From assembly GCF_035917575.1 (NCBI RefSeq), contig NZ_CP109090.1, positions 7,812,001 through 7,876,000 of the forward strand: DNA of 64,000 nucleotides. The letters are read 5' to 3'. Each line of letters starts with the position of its first letter. The stretch's first letter is position 1. The notes beneath the pieces were generated by a model. That model was not told where the DNA came from. It ran no database searches and saw only the letters and a list, made by a program, of their open reading frames with translations. The stretch is from Streptomyces sp. NBC_01788 (GTDB lineage: Bacteria > Actinomycetota > Actinomycetes > Streptomycetales > Streptomycetaceae). This document shows, in pieces, positions 27,101-35,113 of the stretch. Position numbers and translations under genes: made by a program.

Positions 27101-30100
27101 ACGCGCGCGTGCCGCTCTCCTCCGTGAAGAGCCAGATCGGACATCTGGGAGCCGCGGCCGGCGTCGTCGGCCTGATCCGCGCCGTCCTCGCCGTGCACCA
27201 CGGGACCCTCCCGCCCACGGCCGACTTCGACCGGCTCAACCCCGCGATCGACGACGGCCCGTTCCGCGTGCCGGTCGCGGCCGAACCCTGGCCGGCGAAC
27301 ACCCCCAGGGTCGCCGCCGTGAGCAGCTTCGGCATCGGCGGAACCAACGCGCACCTCCTGCTGGAACGGCCACAGGAGACACCCGCTCCCCGCGCGACGC
27401 CGACGATCCCCTGCCTGATGCTGTCGGGCAGCTCCGCCGCCGCCGTGCGCGCCGACGGCCGTCGCATCGCGGACTACCTGGACGCACACCCCAACGCCTA
27501 CCCGCGAGTGCTGCGTCATCTCCAGGCCGGCCGGCCCGCGCTCGGCCACCGCGCGGCGGCGGCCTGCCCGGACGTCTCCTCCGCCGTCGACTGGCTGCGC
27601 TCCCCGAAGCCGGTCGCGCCCTCACCGTCCGGGACCCGCCTGCCCGCCGACGGCCTCGACCCGCACACCCTCGCCGAGGCGTGGACGGCCGGGCACACCC
27701 TCCTCTGGCCCGCGGGCCCGGCCCCCGCGCCCTGGGACTTCCCGCCGCCCGCCTTCGACACGGCGGAGTACGACTTCCCGCGCGCACCCGCTCCGGAACG
27801 CGCCGCCCCGGCGGACGAGCCGACCGCACCACCCGGACCCGAGCAGGCAGTACGACTGCCTGCGGCCCAATGGCTCCACCAGCCCGTCTGGGCCCGCCTG
27901 CGCCGCGCCGGCACCGGCGGCAACGACCCCCGCCGCACCGCCGTCGTGGTCACCCCCGCCGACTCCGGCGACTCGGGCGACGAGGCCTGGCGGTTCCTCG
28001 AACAGCACTACGCCCGTGTCGTGACGGTACGCGCGGGAGACACCTTCACCCGCGTCGACGAGGACCGCTACCAGGCCGACCCCGCCGACACCGCGCACCT
28101 CACCACGCTCCTCACTCGCGTCACCGGCACCGCGCCCGCCGTCGACTGGCTGCACGCGCTGCCGCTCGCCCTGGACGGCGAACAGAGCACCTCCGCCGCC
28201 GAGACGGCCCAGTGGGCCTGCCTCGACACCGTCGCCGCCCTCACCCTGGCAGTGGCCGGCCTCCCGGACGAGAGACGGCCGAACCTCTGGCTGCTGTCCC
28301 ACCAGGCACAGCCGGTCACCGGCGACGTCCGCACCCCCGAAGCGGGCCTGCTCGCCGCCGCCCTCGAAGTCCCCCGCCAGGAACTGGGCGTGTCCGCGCG
28401 CTGGGCCGATCTGCCCGGACCCCGTCCCGCCGACTGGGCGGCCCACCTGCCCGACCTGCTCCTCGACACCACGCTCCCCACCACGGCGACGGCCCTGCGC
28501 GACGGCTACTGGTGGCACCGCACGCTCCAGCCCGTCACCGCACCGCCCGTCCCGCCGTCCGCCGCCCACTCGGCCGCCCCCGGCACCCACCTCGTGCTCG
28601 GCGGCACCGGCGGCATCGGCACCACCCTGGCCGCCCGCCTGCTGCGACACCCCGGCAACCGCGTCGTCCTGGTCGCACGCGGAACCGACACGCCGGACGC
28701 GCTCGAGGCGTTCCCCGACCGCGTCACCCTGGTGCCCGCCGACCTCGCCACGGAGGAACCGGAGACGATCGCCGCCCGACTTGCCCCGCACCTGGACGGC
28801 CTCACCGGAATCGTCCATGCCGCCGGAACCGCCGCGGGAGGCCTCCTCGCCCGGCGCGAACCCGCCACCGCCCGCCACGCCACCGCGGCCAAACTGCGCG
28901 GCGCCCTGCTCGTCGACATCCTCATCGCCGAACACGAACCCGACTACGCGGTCTTCTGCTCGTCCATGGCCTCCCGGTTCGGGGGCGTCGGCCAGTTCGA
29001 CTACGCGGCGGCCAACGCCTGCCTGGACGCCCACGCCCACCACACGCCATCCGGCCACAGCAACACCGTGCGGATGAGCATCGGCTGGGACGCGTGGCGA
29101 GAGGTGGGCATGGCGCAGCACGCCCTGCACACCGACAGCCGTCACCAGGCACACCTGGCGGTCGCGCTCACGCCCGAGGAAGGCGCCACCCTCCTCGCGC
29201 AGGCCCTCCACCTGCGCCTGCCGCACCTGATGGTCAACACCACGGACCTGGCCACCGCACCCCTCTTCTACGAACCGGCACCCCGCCCGCACACCCCTGC
29301 CACCGCCGACGACCCCACCGCCGCCCTCACCGCCGCCCTCAGCGGCCTCCTCGGCGTGGACACCATCGACCCGCAGGCGGCGCTGTACGACCTGGGAGCC
29401 GACTCACTGACCCTCCTGGAACTCCTCGACGAGGTGAAACGCCTCTTCGGCACCGACCTCGACCTGTCCCGCCTCAGCCACCGGGTCAGCCTCGCCGAGA
29501 TCCTCAGCCACCTCGGATCCGATGCCGGTTCGCCGGAGGCGGTGGACGTCGAGGTGTGGCAGCCGGGAACGGGCCGCGACGTGCTGTGCCTCGTCCACCC
29601 CGTCGGCGGCGACATCCAGGCCTACCGCCCCCTCGTGGCCGCGCTGCCCGACGACCTGACCGTCTGCCTGATCGCCGACCCGGCGCTGCGCGACCCCGCG
29701 CGGGGCCCCCGGTCGATCACCGAGCGTGCGGAACGCTATCTCGCCTCCGTCCGGAACGCCTTCCCCGGCTCCGGCCACCGGCTGCGGCTCGCCGGCTGGT
29801 CGTTCGGCGCCTGGACCGCCCTGTCCATGGCGGCACTCGCCGAGTCGCAGGGCCGCGCCGTGGACGCCCTGTACCTGCTCGACCCGCCCCCGCCCGGCGC
29901 GGGACGACTCCTGGCCGCCTACAGCGAAGAACAGGTGGACGCCGTCTTCGCGCGCGAGCTGAGCGGCGGCCGCGCCGGACGGCTGCCGGACGCCGGCCGC
30001 GCCTACGCCGACCGCCTCGCGCACTGCTGCCGCACCAACCTCGCCGCCATGGCCGCGCATCACGTGCCGCGCCTGAACAGCACACCCACCACCATCTGGC

Positions 30101-30297
30101 TCGCCGAACGCCCGGTCGGCGAAGGGCTCCTCGCCCCGGAACCGACCGCCCCCGACGCCTGGGACCACCACCTCCCCGGCCCACGCGTCGAGCGCGTCGC
30201 CGCGGACCACTACGAACTCGTCGCCGAACCCCACGTCCAGGACATCGCCGCCGCGCTCTCGAAGGCTCGACCGCCGGACCCCTCGACCGTGGCCTGA
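21190..30297 (+). CDS. Hybrid NRPS-PKS A-T-C-A-T-KS-KR-ACP-TE without an acyltransferase domain
   Basis: 3,035 residues. A1: TSGSTGRPKG about 172, VYGPTEATTF about 311; T1 NGGDSLKAL about 561. C: HHAAVDG about 745. A2: TSGSTGTPKG about 1209, HYGPTETHVV about 1352; T2 AGATSLDLM about 1594. KS: SACSSSL about 1809, EAHGTGT about 1948, KSQIGHL. No AT (no GHSxG) between KS and KR; only a linker. KR: GGTGGIG about 2471, SSMASRFGGVGQFDYAAAN about 2591. ACP: LGADSLTLLEL about 2736. TE: GWSFGAW about 2871. A1 reads D-A-F-F-L-G-V-T-F, an aliphatic-type code; A2 reads D-V-Q-x-V-A-H-V-V, close to proline. Prediction: an acyl or amino acid joined to proline, one ketide extension, ketoreduction, release. 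Malonyl loading must come from elsewhere. Confidence 0.93.
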   Translation: MNTPLTGPATLAGAVLGQARRTPAAVAVEDGTHVLDYAELDRLSGRVAAHLRRRGVSPGQAVAVCLPRSWQLVCVMLGVRRAGAVVVPLDRMSPHDRQRHILEDSRATVVVHDGESAHPGALDAADLLLPPREAARTPRDAAEPEPDPGTPEETGTSAETGSAHETGFVFYTSGSTGRPKGVEVTDAGVLRLAQPGYIDLKPGGRYACLSNPAFDALSFEVWAPLVTGGVCVVLDDTQVHTPHRLADVLRERRVDTLFITAALFHTVVEKVPHCFADTGQVLIGGERLDPRSIRGWYEANPGTATVLHNVYGPTEATTFALIHPVPRDFDGDEVPIGTAVPGTGLLLRTLDGRTAEPGELAELLLSGTALARGYRNLPEETARGFVELPDADGAARRWYRTGDLVRQDTRGRVTYVGRADRQVKVRGFRIEPGEVEQRIRTLPAVRQAYVCVRRDAAGRNELLAFLVPGDGLDFDVYERHLTTTLPPYMRPHHTHVVAELPLNANGKVDRAALIEAAGAPWRASREAAVRVTDEQRPVLEIAEEILDVRGLRPDDRWIPNGGDSLKALRFRFEIHHRFAVDLPQDLVLRADFAALADAVHAPDVAARPHPPVPPATDEPDALATSEQERLWLLHQRDPEDRSYDVPLAFRIKGHVDTQGLRRAVRTLVERHSALRTRLVPAPDGLRQRTEHPYDPWQPLEGRPGERWQDTADRFFAHRFDLTDPRMLRAAWVRRSDGGLLLLHLHHAAVDGWSLNLLLQDLSEAYAGAPVRPEPPVTPLDFARWQRDWHATGAYARHRADLLAHYDDATPSAPLPDPGLEQRRRAGLLRTSLDLTRRTALDRRAAAAGLTRFQLLVSAFTASLYGVTGQTRPLVAAPVANRPRPEFGDAVGMFANTVLLDLTARPRDTLDGNLAAHADTVSAVLGGQEVALADVLADRAFHERTPLFDYLFVLENTEFSRLSLEGCHTRPRWPQPTGAKCALTLSVVEHESGFDCLWEYRDDIGTERARAAARLFREALDHLTAGSDITLRELVAPYRQGFDRQGRGTEPLDDVATVAEAFARQVSRTPEAPAVTLGDTTLTYAELDAQADEVASALRAFRPADPAAPAAVALYLQPSVEHIVALLAATRLNLTLVPLDPAYPPPLLRHVLEQAAPRCVVVAPEDTEVLDTLAPPDLPRHVLTLTGTPRAARVPHRHQGQRPLYTLFTSGSTGTPKGVQVPDRTLCNLLSWQREEGGPGGPAVTQQFSMLSFDVSFQEILTTLCGGGELRLVRPAWRQDVPALLRELESGAVERIFLPYVALQLLAEHGVRLGLYPSRLREVVTAGEQLVCTDAIRTWFAGLPGGARLFNHYGPTETHVVSGLCLDGDPAAWPPRPAIGRPVSGAVLRVADEAGLPVPPGVTGELLIGGPMATRCYLGGDDAHRERFLDDPELGTLYRTGDQAYFDRQGLLHYAGRDDGQVKLGGHRLELGQVEAALLQYPKVANAVAAVEEGRLVAVLQCGEEAPDPADLAAHLAGLLPAYIRIARFRLVAELPRTPSGKLDRRAALTAPGRELLPASSPTGALTALELRLAGLFETATGKVPDVDQRFFDAGATSLDLMRFHLRCAGEGDLPFSVPDLFEHVSLRALARFITRDRTAAEPGRAPSPAPERADEPVAVVGMAVRLPGADDLASFWDLIVTGRRGIEHFPATDGRTGARSQMAGLLAFDPGRFTISPHEARLMDPQQRHLLMNCVEALAHAGLGDPAGRRVGIIASCGENTYYPKLLREADPGALPDTFRLAQHQDKDFLATKAAYHLGLTGPALTVQSACSSSLVGVHVASGMLRQGDADVMVVAGVLVDTELTDGYTYRPQHIFSPDGHCRPFSADAEGTVGASGAGAVVLKPLAAAHRDGDTVYAVLTGSGVNNDGADKLGYSAPSRAGQRDAIRAALTRSGRRAADLGYIEAHGTGTRLGDPVEAAALREAYGLDDDARVPLSSVKSQIGHLGAAAGVVGLIRAVLAVHHGTLPPTADFDRLNPAIDDGPFRVPVAAEPWPANTPRVAAVSSFGIGGTNAHLLLERPQETPAPRATPTIPCLMLSGSSAAAVRADGRRIADYLDAHPNAYPRVLRHLQAGRPALGHRAAAACPDVSSAVDWLRSPKPVAPSPSGTRLPADGLDPHTLAEAWTAGHTLLWPAGPAPAPWDFPPPAFDTAEYDFPRAPAPERAAPADEPTAPPGPEQAVRLPAAQWLHQPVWARLRRAGTGGNDPRRTAVVVTPADSGDSGDEAWRFLEQHYARVVTVRAGDTFTRVDEDRYQADPADTAHLTTLLTRVTGTAPAVDWLHALPLALDGEQSTSAAETAQWACLDTVAALTLAVAGLPDERRPNLWLLSHQAQPVTGDVRTPEAGLLAAALEVPRQELGVSARWADLPGPRPADWAAHLPDLLLDTTLPTTATALRDGYWWHRTLQPVTAPPVPPSAAHSAAPGTHLVLGGTGGIGTTLAARLLRHPGNRVVLVARGTDTPDALEAFPDRVTLVPADLATEEPETIAARLAPHLDGLTGIVHAAGTAAGGLLARREPATARHATAAKLRGALLVDILIAEHEPDYAVFCSSMASRFGGVGQFDYAAANACLDAHAHHTPSGHSNTVRMSIGWDAWREVGMAQHALHTDSRHQAHLAVALTPEEGATLLAQALHLRLPHLMVNTTDLATAPLFYEPAPRPHTPATADDPTAALTAALSGLLGVDTIDPQAALYDLGADSLTLLELLDEVKRLFGTDLDLSRLSHRVSLAEILSHLGSDAGSPEAVDVEVWQPGTGRDVLCLVHPVGGDIQAYRPLVAALPDDLTVCLIADPALRDPARGPRSITERAERYLASVRNAFPGSGHRLRLAGWSFGAWTALSMAALAESQGRAVDALYLLDPPPPGAGRLLAAYSEEQVDAVFARELSGGRAGRLPDAGRAYADRLAHCCRTNLAAMAAHHVPRLNSTPTTIWLAERPVGEGLLAPEPTAPDAWDHHLPGPRVERVAADHYELVAEPHVQDIAAALSKARPPDPSTVA

Positions 30298-30340
30298 GAA
30301 CCGCCCCGCCCCCATCCCCGACGTATCACGGAGGTCCCTC

Positions 30341-31219
30341 ATGGAGGACTACGCACTGCGAGCAGTCGAACAGCTCACCACCCGCCCCGCGGAACCCTAC
30401 GAGACCATCGCCGTCGCCCCGCTCACCCCGCTGCTCGGCGCGGAGGTCTCCGGCATCGACCTCGCCCAGGAACTCACACCGCGGCAGGAGAAGGAACTCA
30501 AGCACGCCTTCGCGGCCCACCACGTCCTCGTCTTCCGCGACCAGGACGTCACACCCGAGGAGCACAAGCGCTTCGCGGGCGTCTTCGGCGACCTGCACCC
30601 CGTCGCCCTGCCGGTGGAGGGCTCCGACCCGCACATCCTGGACCTCAAGGCCGACAGGAACTCCCGGAACGTGGCCGGCAACGGCTGGCACGCGGACGGC
30701 ACCGCCGACGTCGAACCCTCCCTCGGATCGATGCTGTACATCACGACCATGCCCGAGGGCGGCAGCGGCGGCGACACCCTCTTCGCCAACATGCACCTCG
30801 CCTACGAACTCCTCTCACCCGCCATGCGCGGCTTCCTCGACGGACTGACGGCCCTCCACGACGGCGCCCTGCCGTGGACCGCGGCCGGACAGACACCGCC
30901 GCCCGAGTACGACGTGCCGCGCACCGAACACCCCGTGGTCGTCCGGCACCCGGAGAACGGCCGCAAGCTGCTGTTCGTCAACGCCCCCTACACCTCCCAC
31001 ATCACCCAGCTCTCCCGGACCGAGAGCGACGTCCTGCTGGGCATGCTCCACCAGCACGTCGCCCGGACGCCGCTGCTGCACTGCCGGGTCCACTGGCAGG
31101 AACGCACCCTCGTCTTCTGGGACAACCGCAGCGTCCAGCACCACGCCGTGTGGGACTACTTCCCCCTCACCCGGGAAGGCCGCCGCGTGGCGATCGAGGG
31201 CACTCGGCTGCACGCCTGA
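30341..31219 (+). CDS. TauD/TfdA-family Fe(II)/2-oxoglutarate dioxygenase of the cluster
   Basis: 292 residues with the facial triad: HxD in GNGWHADGTAD, distal His in DNRSVQHHAVWDYFP, and the 2-oxoglutarate-binding Arg in GRRVAIEGTR. It starts MEDYALRAVEQL after GGAGG, 43 bp behind the hybrid synthetase, and is probably co-transcribed. A TauD-like enzyme is the characteristic tailoring gene of detoxin and rimosamide clusters, where hydroxylation of the proline-derived ring is expected. The exact position modified here is inference. Confidence 0.9.
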   Translation: MEDYALRAVEQLTTRPAEPYETIAVAPLTPLLGAEVSGIDLAQELTPRQEKELKHAFAAHHVLVFRDQDVTPEEHKRFAGVFGDLHPVALPVEGSDPHILDLKADRNSRNVAGNGWHADGTADVEPSLGSMLYITTMPEGGSGGDTLFANMHLAYELLSPAMRGFLDGLTALHDGALPWTAAGQTPPPEYDVPRTEHPVVVRHPENGRKLLFVNAPYTSHITQLSRTESDVLLGMLHQHVARTPLLHCRVHWQERTLVFWDNRSVQHHAVWDYFPLTREGRRVAIEGTRLHA

Positions 31220-31298
31220 TGTCGAGAACCGGCGCCCGGCTCCGTCCCCGGGGCGAATGCGGCCACAATGGGTCGCACCAGCACCGAGGAGTACCACG

Positions 31299-31706
31299 AT
31301 GGCGAAGTATCTGCTGCTCAAGCACTACCGAGGTGCTCCGGCCGCGGTCAACGACGTGCCCATGGACCGGTGGACGCCCGAGGAGATCTCGGACCATGTG
31401 CAGTACATGAACGACTTCGCGGCCCGACTGGAGAAGACCGGCGAGTTCGTCGACGGGCAGGCCCTCGCCCCCGAGGGGGCCTGGGTCCGCTACGACGGCG
31501 AGGGGCGCCCGCCGGTCACCGACGGACCGTTCGCCGAGACCAAGGACCTCATCGCCGGCTGGATGGTGATCGACGTCGACAGCTACGAGCGGGCCGTCGA
31601 GCTGGCCGGAGAACTGTCGGCCGCCCCCGGCGCGGGCGGGAAGCCGATCCACGAGTGGCTGGAGGTACGCCCGTTCCTGGCCGCACCGCCCACCATCACG
31701 GAGTGA
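31299..31706 (+). CDS. YCII/DGPF-domain protein (ECF42 partner)
   Basis: 135 residues beginning MAKYLLLKHYRG with the signature VTDGPFAETKDLIAGWMVIDVDSYE (DGPF motif). GAGGAG precedes the ATG. The family has a ferredoxin-like fold and is of unknown enzymatic role, but one or more copies are regularly encoded beside ECF42 sigma factors, as here. It overlaps the sigma gene if GTG 31703 is used. Confidence 0.92.
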   Translation: MAKYLLLKHYRGAPAAVNDVPMDRWTPEEISDHVQYMNDFAARLEKTGEFVDGQALAPEGAWVRYDGEGRPPVTDGPFAETKDLIAGWMVIDVDSYERAVELAGELSAAPGAGGKPIHEWLEVRPFLAAPPTITE

Positions 31707-32854
31707 CCCCGCCGGTGAACGAGGCACTGATCCGAAGCCTCACACCGGGCGTGCTCGGGATCCTCGTCCGCCGCGGAGCCGACTTCGCGGCGGCCGAGGA
31801 CGCCGTGCAGGACGCCCTGGTCGAGGCGGTCCGTGTCTGGCCGGCCGACCCTCCACGGGACCCGAAGGGCTGGCTGGTCACCGTGGCCTGGCGCCGGTTC
31901 CTCGACGCGACCCGCGCCGACGCCGCCCGCCGGCGGCGGGAGGACCGCGTCGACGAGGAGCCGGCGCCCGGACCCGCGCCCGCGGTGGACGACACGCTCC
32001 AGCTCTACTTCCTGTGCGCCCACCCGTCCCTGACGCCGGCGTCCGCGGTCGCGCTCACACTGCGCGCCGTCGGCGGACTCACCACCCGCCAGATCGCCCA
32101 GGCCTACCTGGTTCCCGAGGCGACCATGGCGCAACGCATCAGCCGGGCCAAGCGCACCGTCTCCGGCGTGAGGCTCGACCAGCCCGGCGATGTCGCCACC
32201 GTGCTGCGTGTCCTCTACCTGGTCTTCAACGAGGGCTACTCCGGCGACGTCGACCTCGCCGCCGAGGCCATCCGGCTCACCCGGCAGCTCGCGGCCGCGA
32301 TCGACCACCCCGAGGCGGCGGGGTTGCTCGCCCTGATGCTGCTCCACCACGCCCGGCGCGCCTCCAGGACCGCGCCCGACGGAAGCCTGGTACCGCTCGC
32401 CGAGCAGGACCGCGGCCGGTGGGACACCGAGTCGATCGCCGAGGGCGTCGAGATCCTTCAGGCGGCCCTCGCCCGGGACCGGCTCGGCGAGTTCCAGGCC
32501 CAGGCCGCCATCGCGGCACTCCACGCCGACGCGCCCACCGCCGAGGAGACCGACTGGGTGCAGATCGTCGAGTGGTACGACGAGCTCACGCGGCTGACCG
32601 ACAGCCCGGTCGTCCGGCTCAACCGCGCGGTCGCCGTCGGTGAGGCCGACGGGCCGCGCGCCGGCCTGGCGGCGCTCGCGGCGCTGGACTCCGCCCTGCC
32701 CCGCCATACCGCGGTGGCGGCGTACCTCCACGAGCGTGACGGCGATCCGGCGAGGGCCGCACGGCTGTACGCCGCGGCGGCCCACAAGGCACCCACCCTC
32801 GCCGAGCGCGACCACCTGACGCGCCAGGCGGCCCGGCTCAACGCCCGCCGGTAG
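31703..32854 (+). CDS. ECF42-family RNA polymerase sigma factor
   Basis: About 383 residues. Sigma region 2 in the first 90 residues (FAAAEDAVQDALVEAVRVWP, GWLVTVAWRRFLDATRA), region 4 about 120-175 (LTLRAVGGLTTRQIAQAYLVPEATMAQRISRAKRT), then a long C-terminal TPR-like extension ending RDHLTRQAARLNAR. That extension and the adjacent DGPF protein define ECF42; activity depends on the extension rather than an anti-sigma factor. GTG 31703 overlaps the previous stop as GTGA; GTG 31715 is an alternative. No promoter motif was identified. Confidence 0.9.
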   Translation: MTPPVNEALIRSLTPGVLGILVRRGADFAAAEDAVQDALVEAVRVWPADPPRDPKGWLVTVAWRRFLDATRADAARRRREDRVDEEPAPGPAPAVDDTLQLYFLCAHPSLTPASAVALTLRAVGGLTTRQIAQAYLVPEATMAQRISRAKRTVSGVRLDQPGDVATVLRVLYLVFNEGYSGDVDLAAEAIRLTRQLAAAIDHPEAAGLLALMLLHHARRASRTAPDGSLVPLAEQDRGRWDTESIAEGVEILQAALARDRLGEFQAQAAIAALHADAPTAEETDWVQIVEWYDELTRLTDSPVVRLNRAVAVGEADGPRAGLAALAALDSALPRHTAVAAYLHERDGDPARAARLYAAAAHKAPTLAERDHLTRQAARLNARR

Positions 32855-32862
32855 GTGGACCG

Positions 32863-33792
32863 TCACCGGGCGAGAGGCCGTTCGCGGTACACCTCGCCGG
32901 GCCGGGGCCCGTGCGGGGCCAGGAGCCGGGTGACGGTGACGAAGGCGTAACCACGGGCCTTCAGGCCGGAGATGATGCCGGGCAGCGCGGCGACCGTACC
33001 GTTGTAGCCGCGGTGGGTGGGGTCCAGCCGGTCGTGCAGCAGGATGATCCCGCCGGGGCCGGTCCGGGCCAGGATCCGGCGGGTGATGAGCGCGGAGTCG
33101 GTGGTCTCGTAGTCGGACGCGGTCGCACTCCACAGGACCTGCGCCATGCCGAGCCGCCGGCAGATCGCGGTGACGGTCGCGCTCGTACGGCCCTCCGGCG
33201 GGCGCAGCAGGACCGGCCGGCGGCCGATGACCCTCGCCACGGCCTCGCGGCCCCGGGTGATCTCCTCGCGCGCTTCGGCCGGGCTGATCCCGGTGAGGAC
33301 CCGGTGGGACCAGGTGAGGGTCTCCACCTCATGGCCTTCCGAGGCCATCCGCACAACCGTTCCGGGGTAGGTGGCGACGTGGTGCCTGCCCAGTGTGAAG
33401 AAGGTGGCGTGCACGCGGTACCCGCGCAGGATGTCCAGGATGCGCGGAGTGCGGACGCCCGGTGAGTCGTCGAAGGTGAGCGCCACGCATCTCGTCCTGC
33501 GGCAGTCGACGGATCTGCCGGGGCCCCGGGCGATCCCGGCCCCGGCCACCGCGCCGCTCACCGACGACACCTGCCGCGTCGCTCCGGCCCGCGGCGCGTC
33601 TCCGCCGCCACCGCAGCCCGACAGGGCCAGCGCCAGCGCCGCCGCGGTCACCAGTGCGGTGGGCGCGCGCGTCCGGCATGCCGCCCTGGCCGCGTTCCGC
33701 ACGCGATCGCGCACGCGGCGACCCCAGTCCGGCGGCGAAGGATGCCGGGCCCGCTCGGGCCGGAGGACGTCCCGGCGGGATGGACCAGCCAT
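32863..33792 (-). CDS. Polysaccharide deacetylase-like lipoprotein with an altered metal site
   Basis: 309 residues. A basic N-terminus leads to a hydrophobic stretch and lipobox LALALSGC, so it should be lipid-anchored outside the membrane. The NodB fold is clear: CVALTFDDSPG, HATFFTLG, RPPEGRTS and GGIILLHD. In the second metal motif the sequence is LTWSH where active deacetylases have H(S/T)xxH, so the first ligand His is Leu (codon CTC checked). It may be inactive or bind metal differently. No ribosome site is obvious before ATG 33792. It converges on the ECF42 gene with an 8-bp gap. Confidence 0.85.
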   Translation of the reverse strand: MAGPSRRDVLRPERARHPSPPDWGRRVRDRVRNAARAACRTRAPTALVTAAALALALSGCGGGGDAPRAGATRQVSSVSGAVAGAGIARGPGRSVDCRRTRCVALTFDDSPGVRTPRILDILRGYRVHATFFTLGRHHVATYPGTVVRMASEGHEVETLTWSHRVLTGISPAEAREEITRGREAVARVIGRRPVLLRPPEGRTSATVTAICRRLGMAQVLWSATASDYETTDSALITRRILARTGPGGIILLHDRLDPTHRGYNGTVAALPGIISGLKARGYAFVTVTRLLAPHGPRPGEVYRERPLAR

Positions 33793-33968
33793 AGGGGGAG
33801 CGTAGCCCGGGCCCCTGTCGCGGGCACTCGGAGTTGGATGCGACGTGCTTGCCTCAGCGTCCCGCCGGTTGGCGGCCCGGCCGCCCGGCCCGGCTCCCGG
33901 CCCGCCGGGGCGGGGCGCACACTGGAGGCGGAAGGACGTGCGTCGTGAGCCGAACCGTGGAGGTCGCC

Positions 33969-34400
33969 ATGAGCACCCTCGAAGAACACATCGACGTCGG
34001 AGTCCCCATCGACAGCGCCTGGGACAGCCTTCACCGGGTGGAGAACTACCCCCGCTTCATGGACGGCGTGCGCGACGCCCGGACCGAATCCGGTGGCCGC
34101 GCCCAGTTGGACATCGAGGCGGGCGGACGGGCCCGGCAGATGGAGATGAAAGCCTCCGACCGCGCCGGGGACCGCGTGCTGGAATGGCACACGACGGAAT
34201 CCCCGCAAATGAGCTGCTCCCTCACCCTGCACCCCATCGACCAGGGGAACACCCGCATCCAGGCACGGCTGGAGTACGACCCCGACACCGTCCGGGAGGC
34301 GTTCGGCGGGCCCAGGGGATTCGCCCAGGCCAACGCGATCGAACGACTCGTACGCACCGACCTGGAACACTTCCGGGAGTACGCCGAACACAGCGGGTGA
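33969..34400 (+). CDS. SRPBCC (START-like) family protein
   Basis: 143 residues starting MSTLEEHIDVGVPIDSAWD after GGAGG. VPIDSAWDSLHRVENYPRFMDGV is the usual opening of polyketide-cyclase/dehydrase-like SRPBCC proteins, and the C-terminal helix AIERLVRTDLEHFREYAE matches. The fold binds hydrophobic ligands in an internal cavity; no ligand can be named. It converges on the decayed senR gene. Confidence 0.87.
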   Translation: MSTLEEHIDVGVPIDSAWDSLHRVENYPRFMDGVRDARTESGGRAQLDIEAGGRARQMEMKASDRAGDRVLEWHTTESPQMSCSLTLHPIDQGNTRIQARLEYDPDTVREAFGGPRGFAQANAIERLVRTDLEHFREYAEHSG

Positions 34401-34431
34401 GCGGCGTGCGCGGGGTGCCGGGCCGTGCTCG

Positions 34432-35113
34432 TCAGGGCAGCAGGCGCTGTTCCTTGGCGACGGCCACGGCGCCGGCGCGGGTGTCGACGCCGAGCTTGTC
34501 GTAGATGCGGCCCAGGTGCGTCTTGACGGTGGCCTTGCTCAGGAAGAGGGCCCTGGCGATGTCCCGGTTGGTCGGCCCGCGGGCCAGCTGGCCGAGGATG
34601 TCGCGCTGGCGCTCGGTGAGTCTGGGGCGCGGGCTGCGCATGCCGGTCATGACCCGGTGGGCGACGGGTGCGGACAGGGCGGTGCGGCCGGCGGCGGCGC
34701 TGTGGACGGCCGTGAACAGTTCGTCGGGGCGCTCGGCCTTGAGCAGGTGGCCGGTGGCGCCCGCCTCGATGGCGCGGGTGATGTCGGCGTCGGTGTCGTA
34801 CGTGGTCAGGACCAGCACATGCACCGAGCCGCCGGAGTCGGCGGTGATGCGGCGGGTGGCCTCGTCACCGTCCATCCCGTCGCCGAGCTGCAGGTCCATG
34901 AGGATCACGTCGGGCACGAGCTTCGCGGCGAGCGCGACGGCCTCCGCACCGCTGTCCGGCCTCGCCCACCACGTCGATGGCCGGTGCGCTGCCGAGCAGG
35001 GCGCGCAGCCCGGCGCGGACCACGGCGTGGTCGTCGCACAGGACGAGCCGTACGGGCGCCGGTCCGATGCCTTCGGTGGACTCGGCGGAATCGGTGGACT
35101 CGGTCCGGATCAT
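34432..35113 (-). pseudogene. senR: senR-like LuxR-type response regulator interrupted by a +1 frameshift
   Basis: The receiver starts VRLVLCDDHAVVRAGLRALLG and the frame is lost after IDVVGEA; the next frame resumes LVPDVILMDLQLGDGMDGDEA with the phospho-acceptor Asp, then LVLTTYDTD and an HTH (LTERQRDILGQLARGPTNRDIA). One extra base in the CCGGCC run at about 34955-34963 explains the break. Start ATG 35113 overlaps the kinase stop as ATGA. With the kinase and hbpS next to it, this is the HbpS-SenS-SenR set first described in S. reticuli. Either a real inactivation or an assembly indel. Confidence 0.8.

Noticed and set aside
17054..30848. Very long open frames on the opposite strand and in other frames of the synthetase genes
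   Set aside because: They lack domain motifs, mirror the real genes and result from extreme GC at third positions; the motif-bearing frames are unambiguous.
17210..31219. Polycyclic tetramate macrolactam or other hybrid cluster
   Set aside because: There is no ornithine-type iterative PKS, and no AT, DH or oxidoreductase set; the TauD gene and proline-like code favour detoxin/rimosamide.
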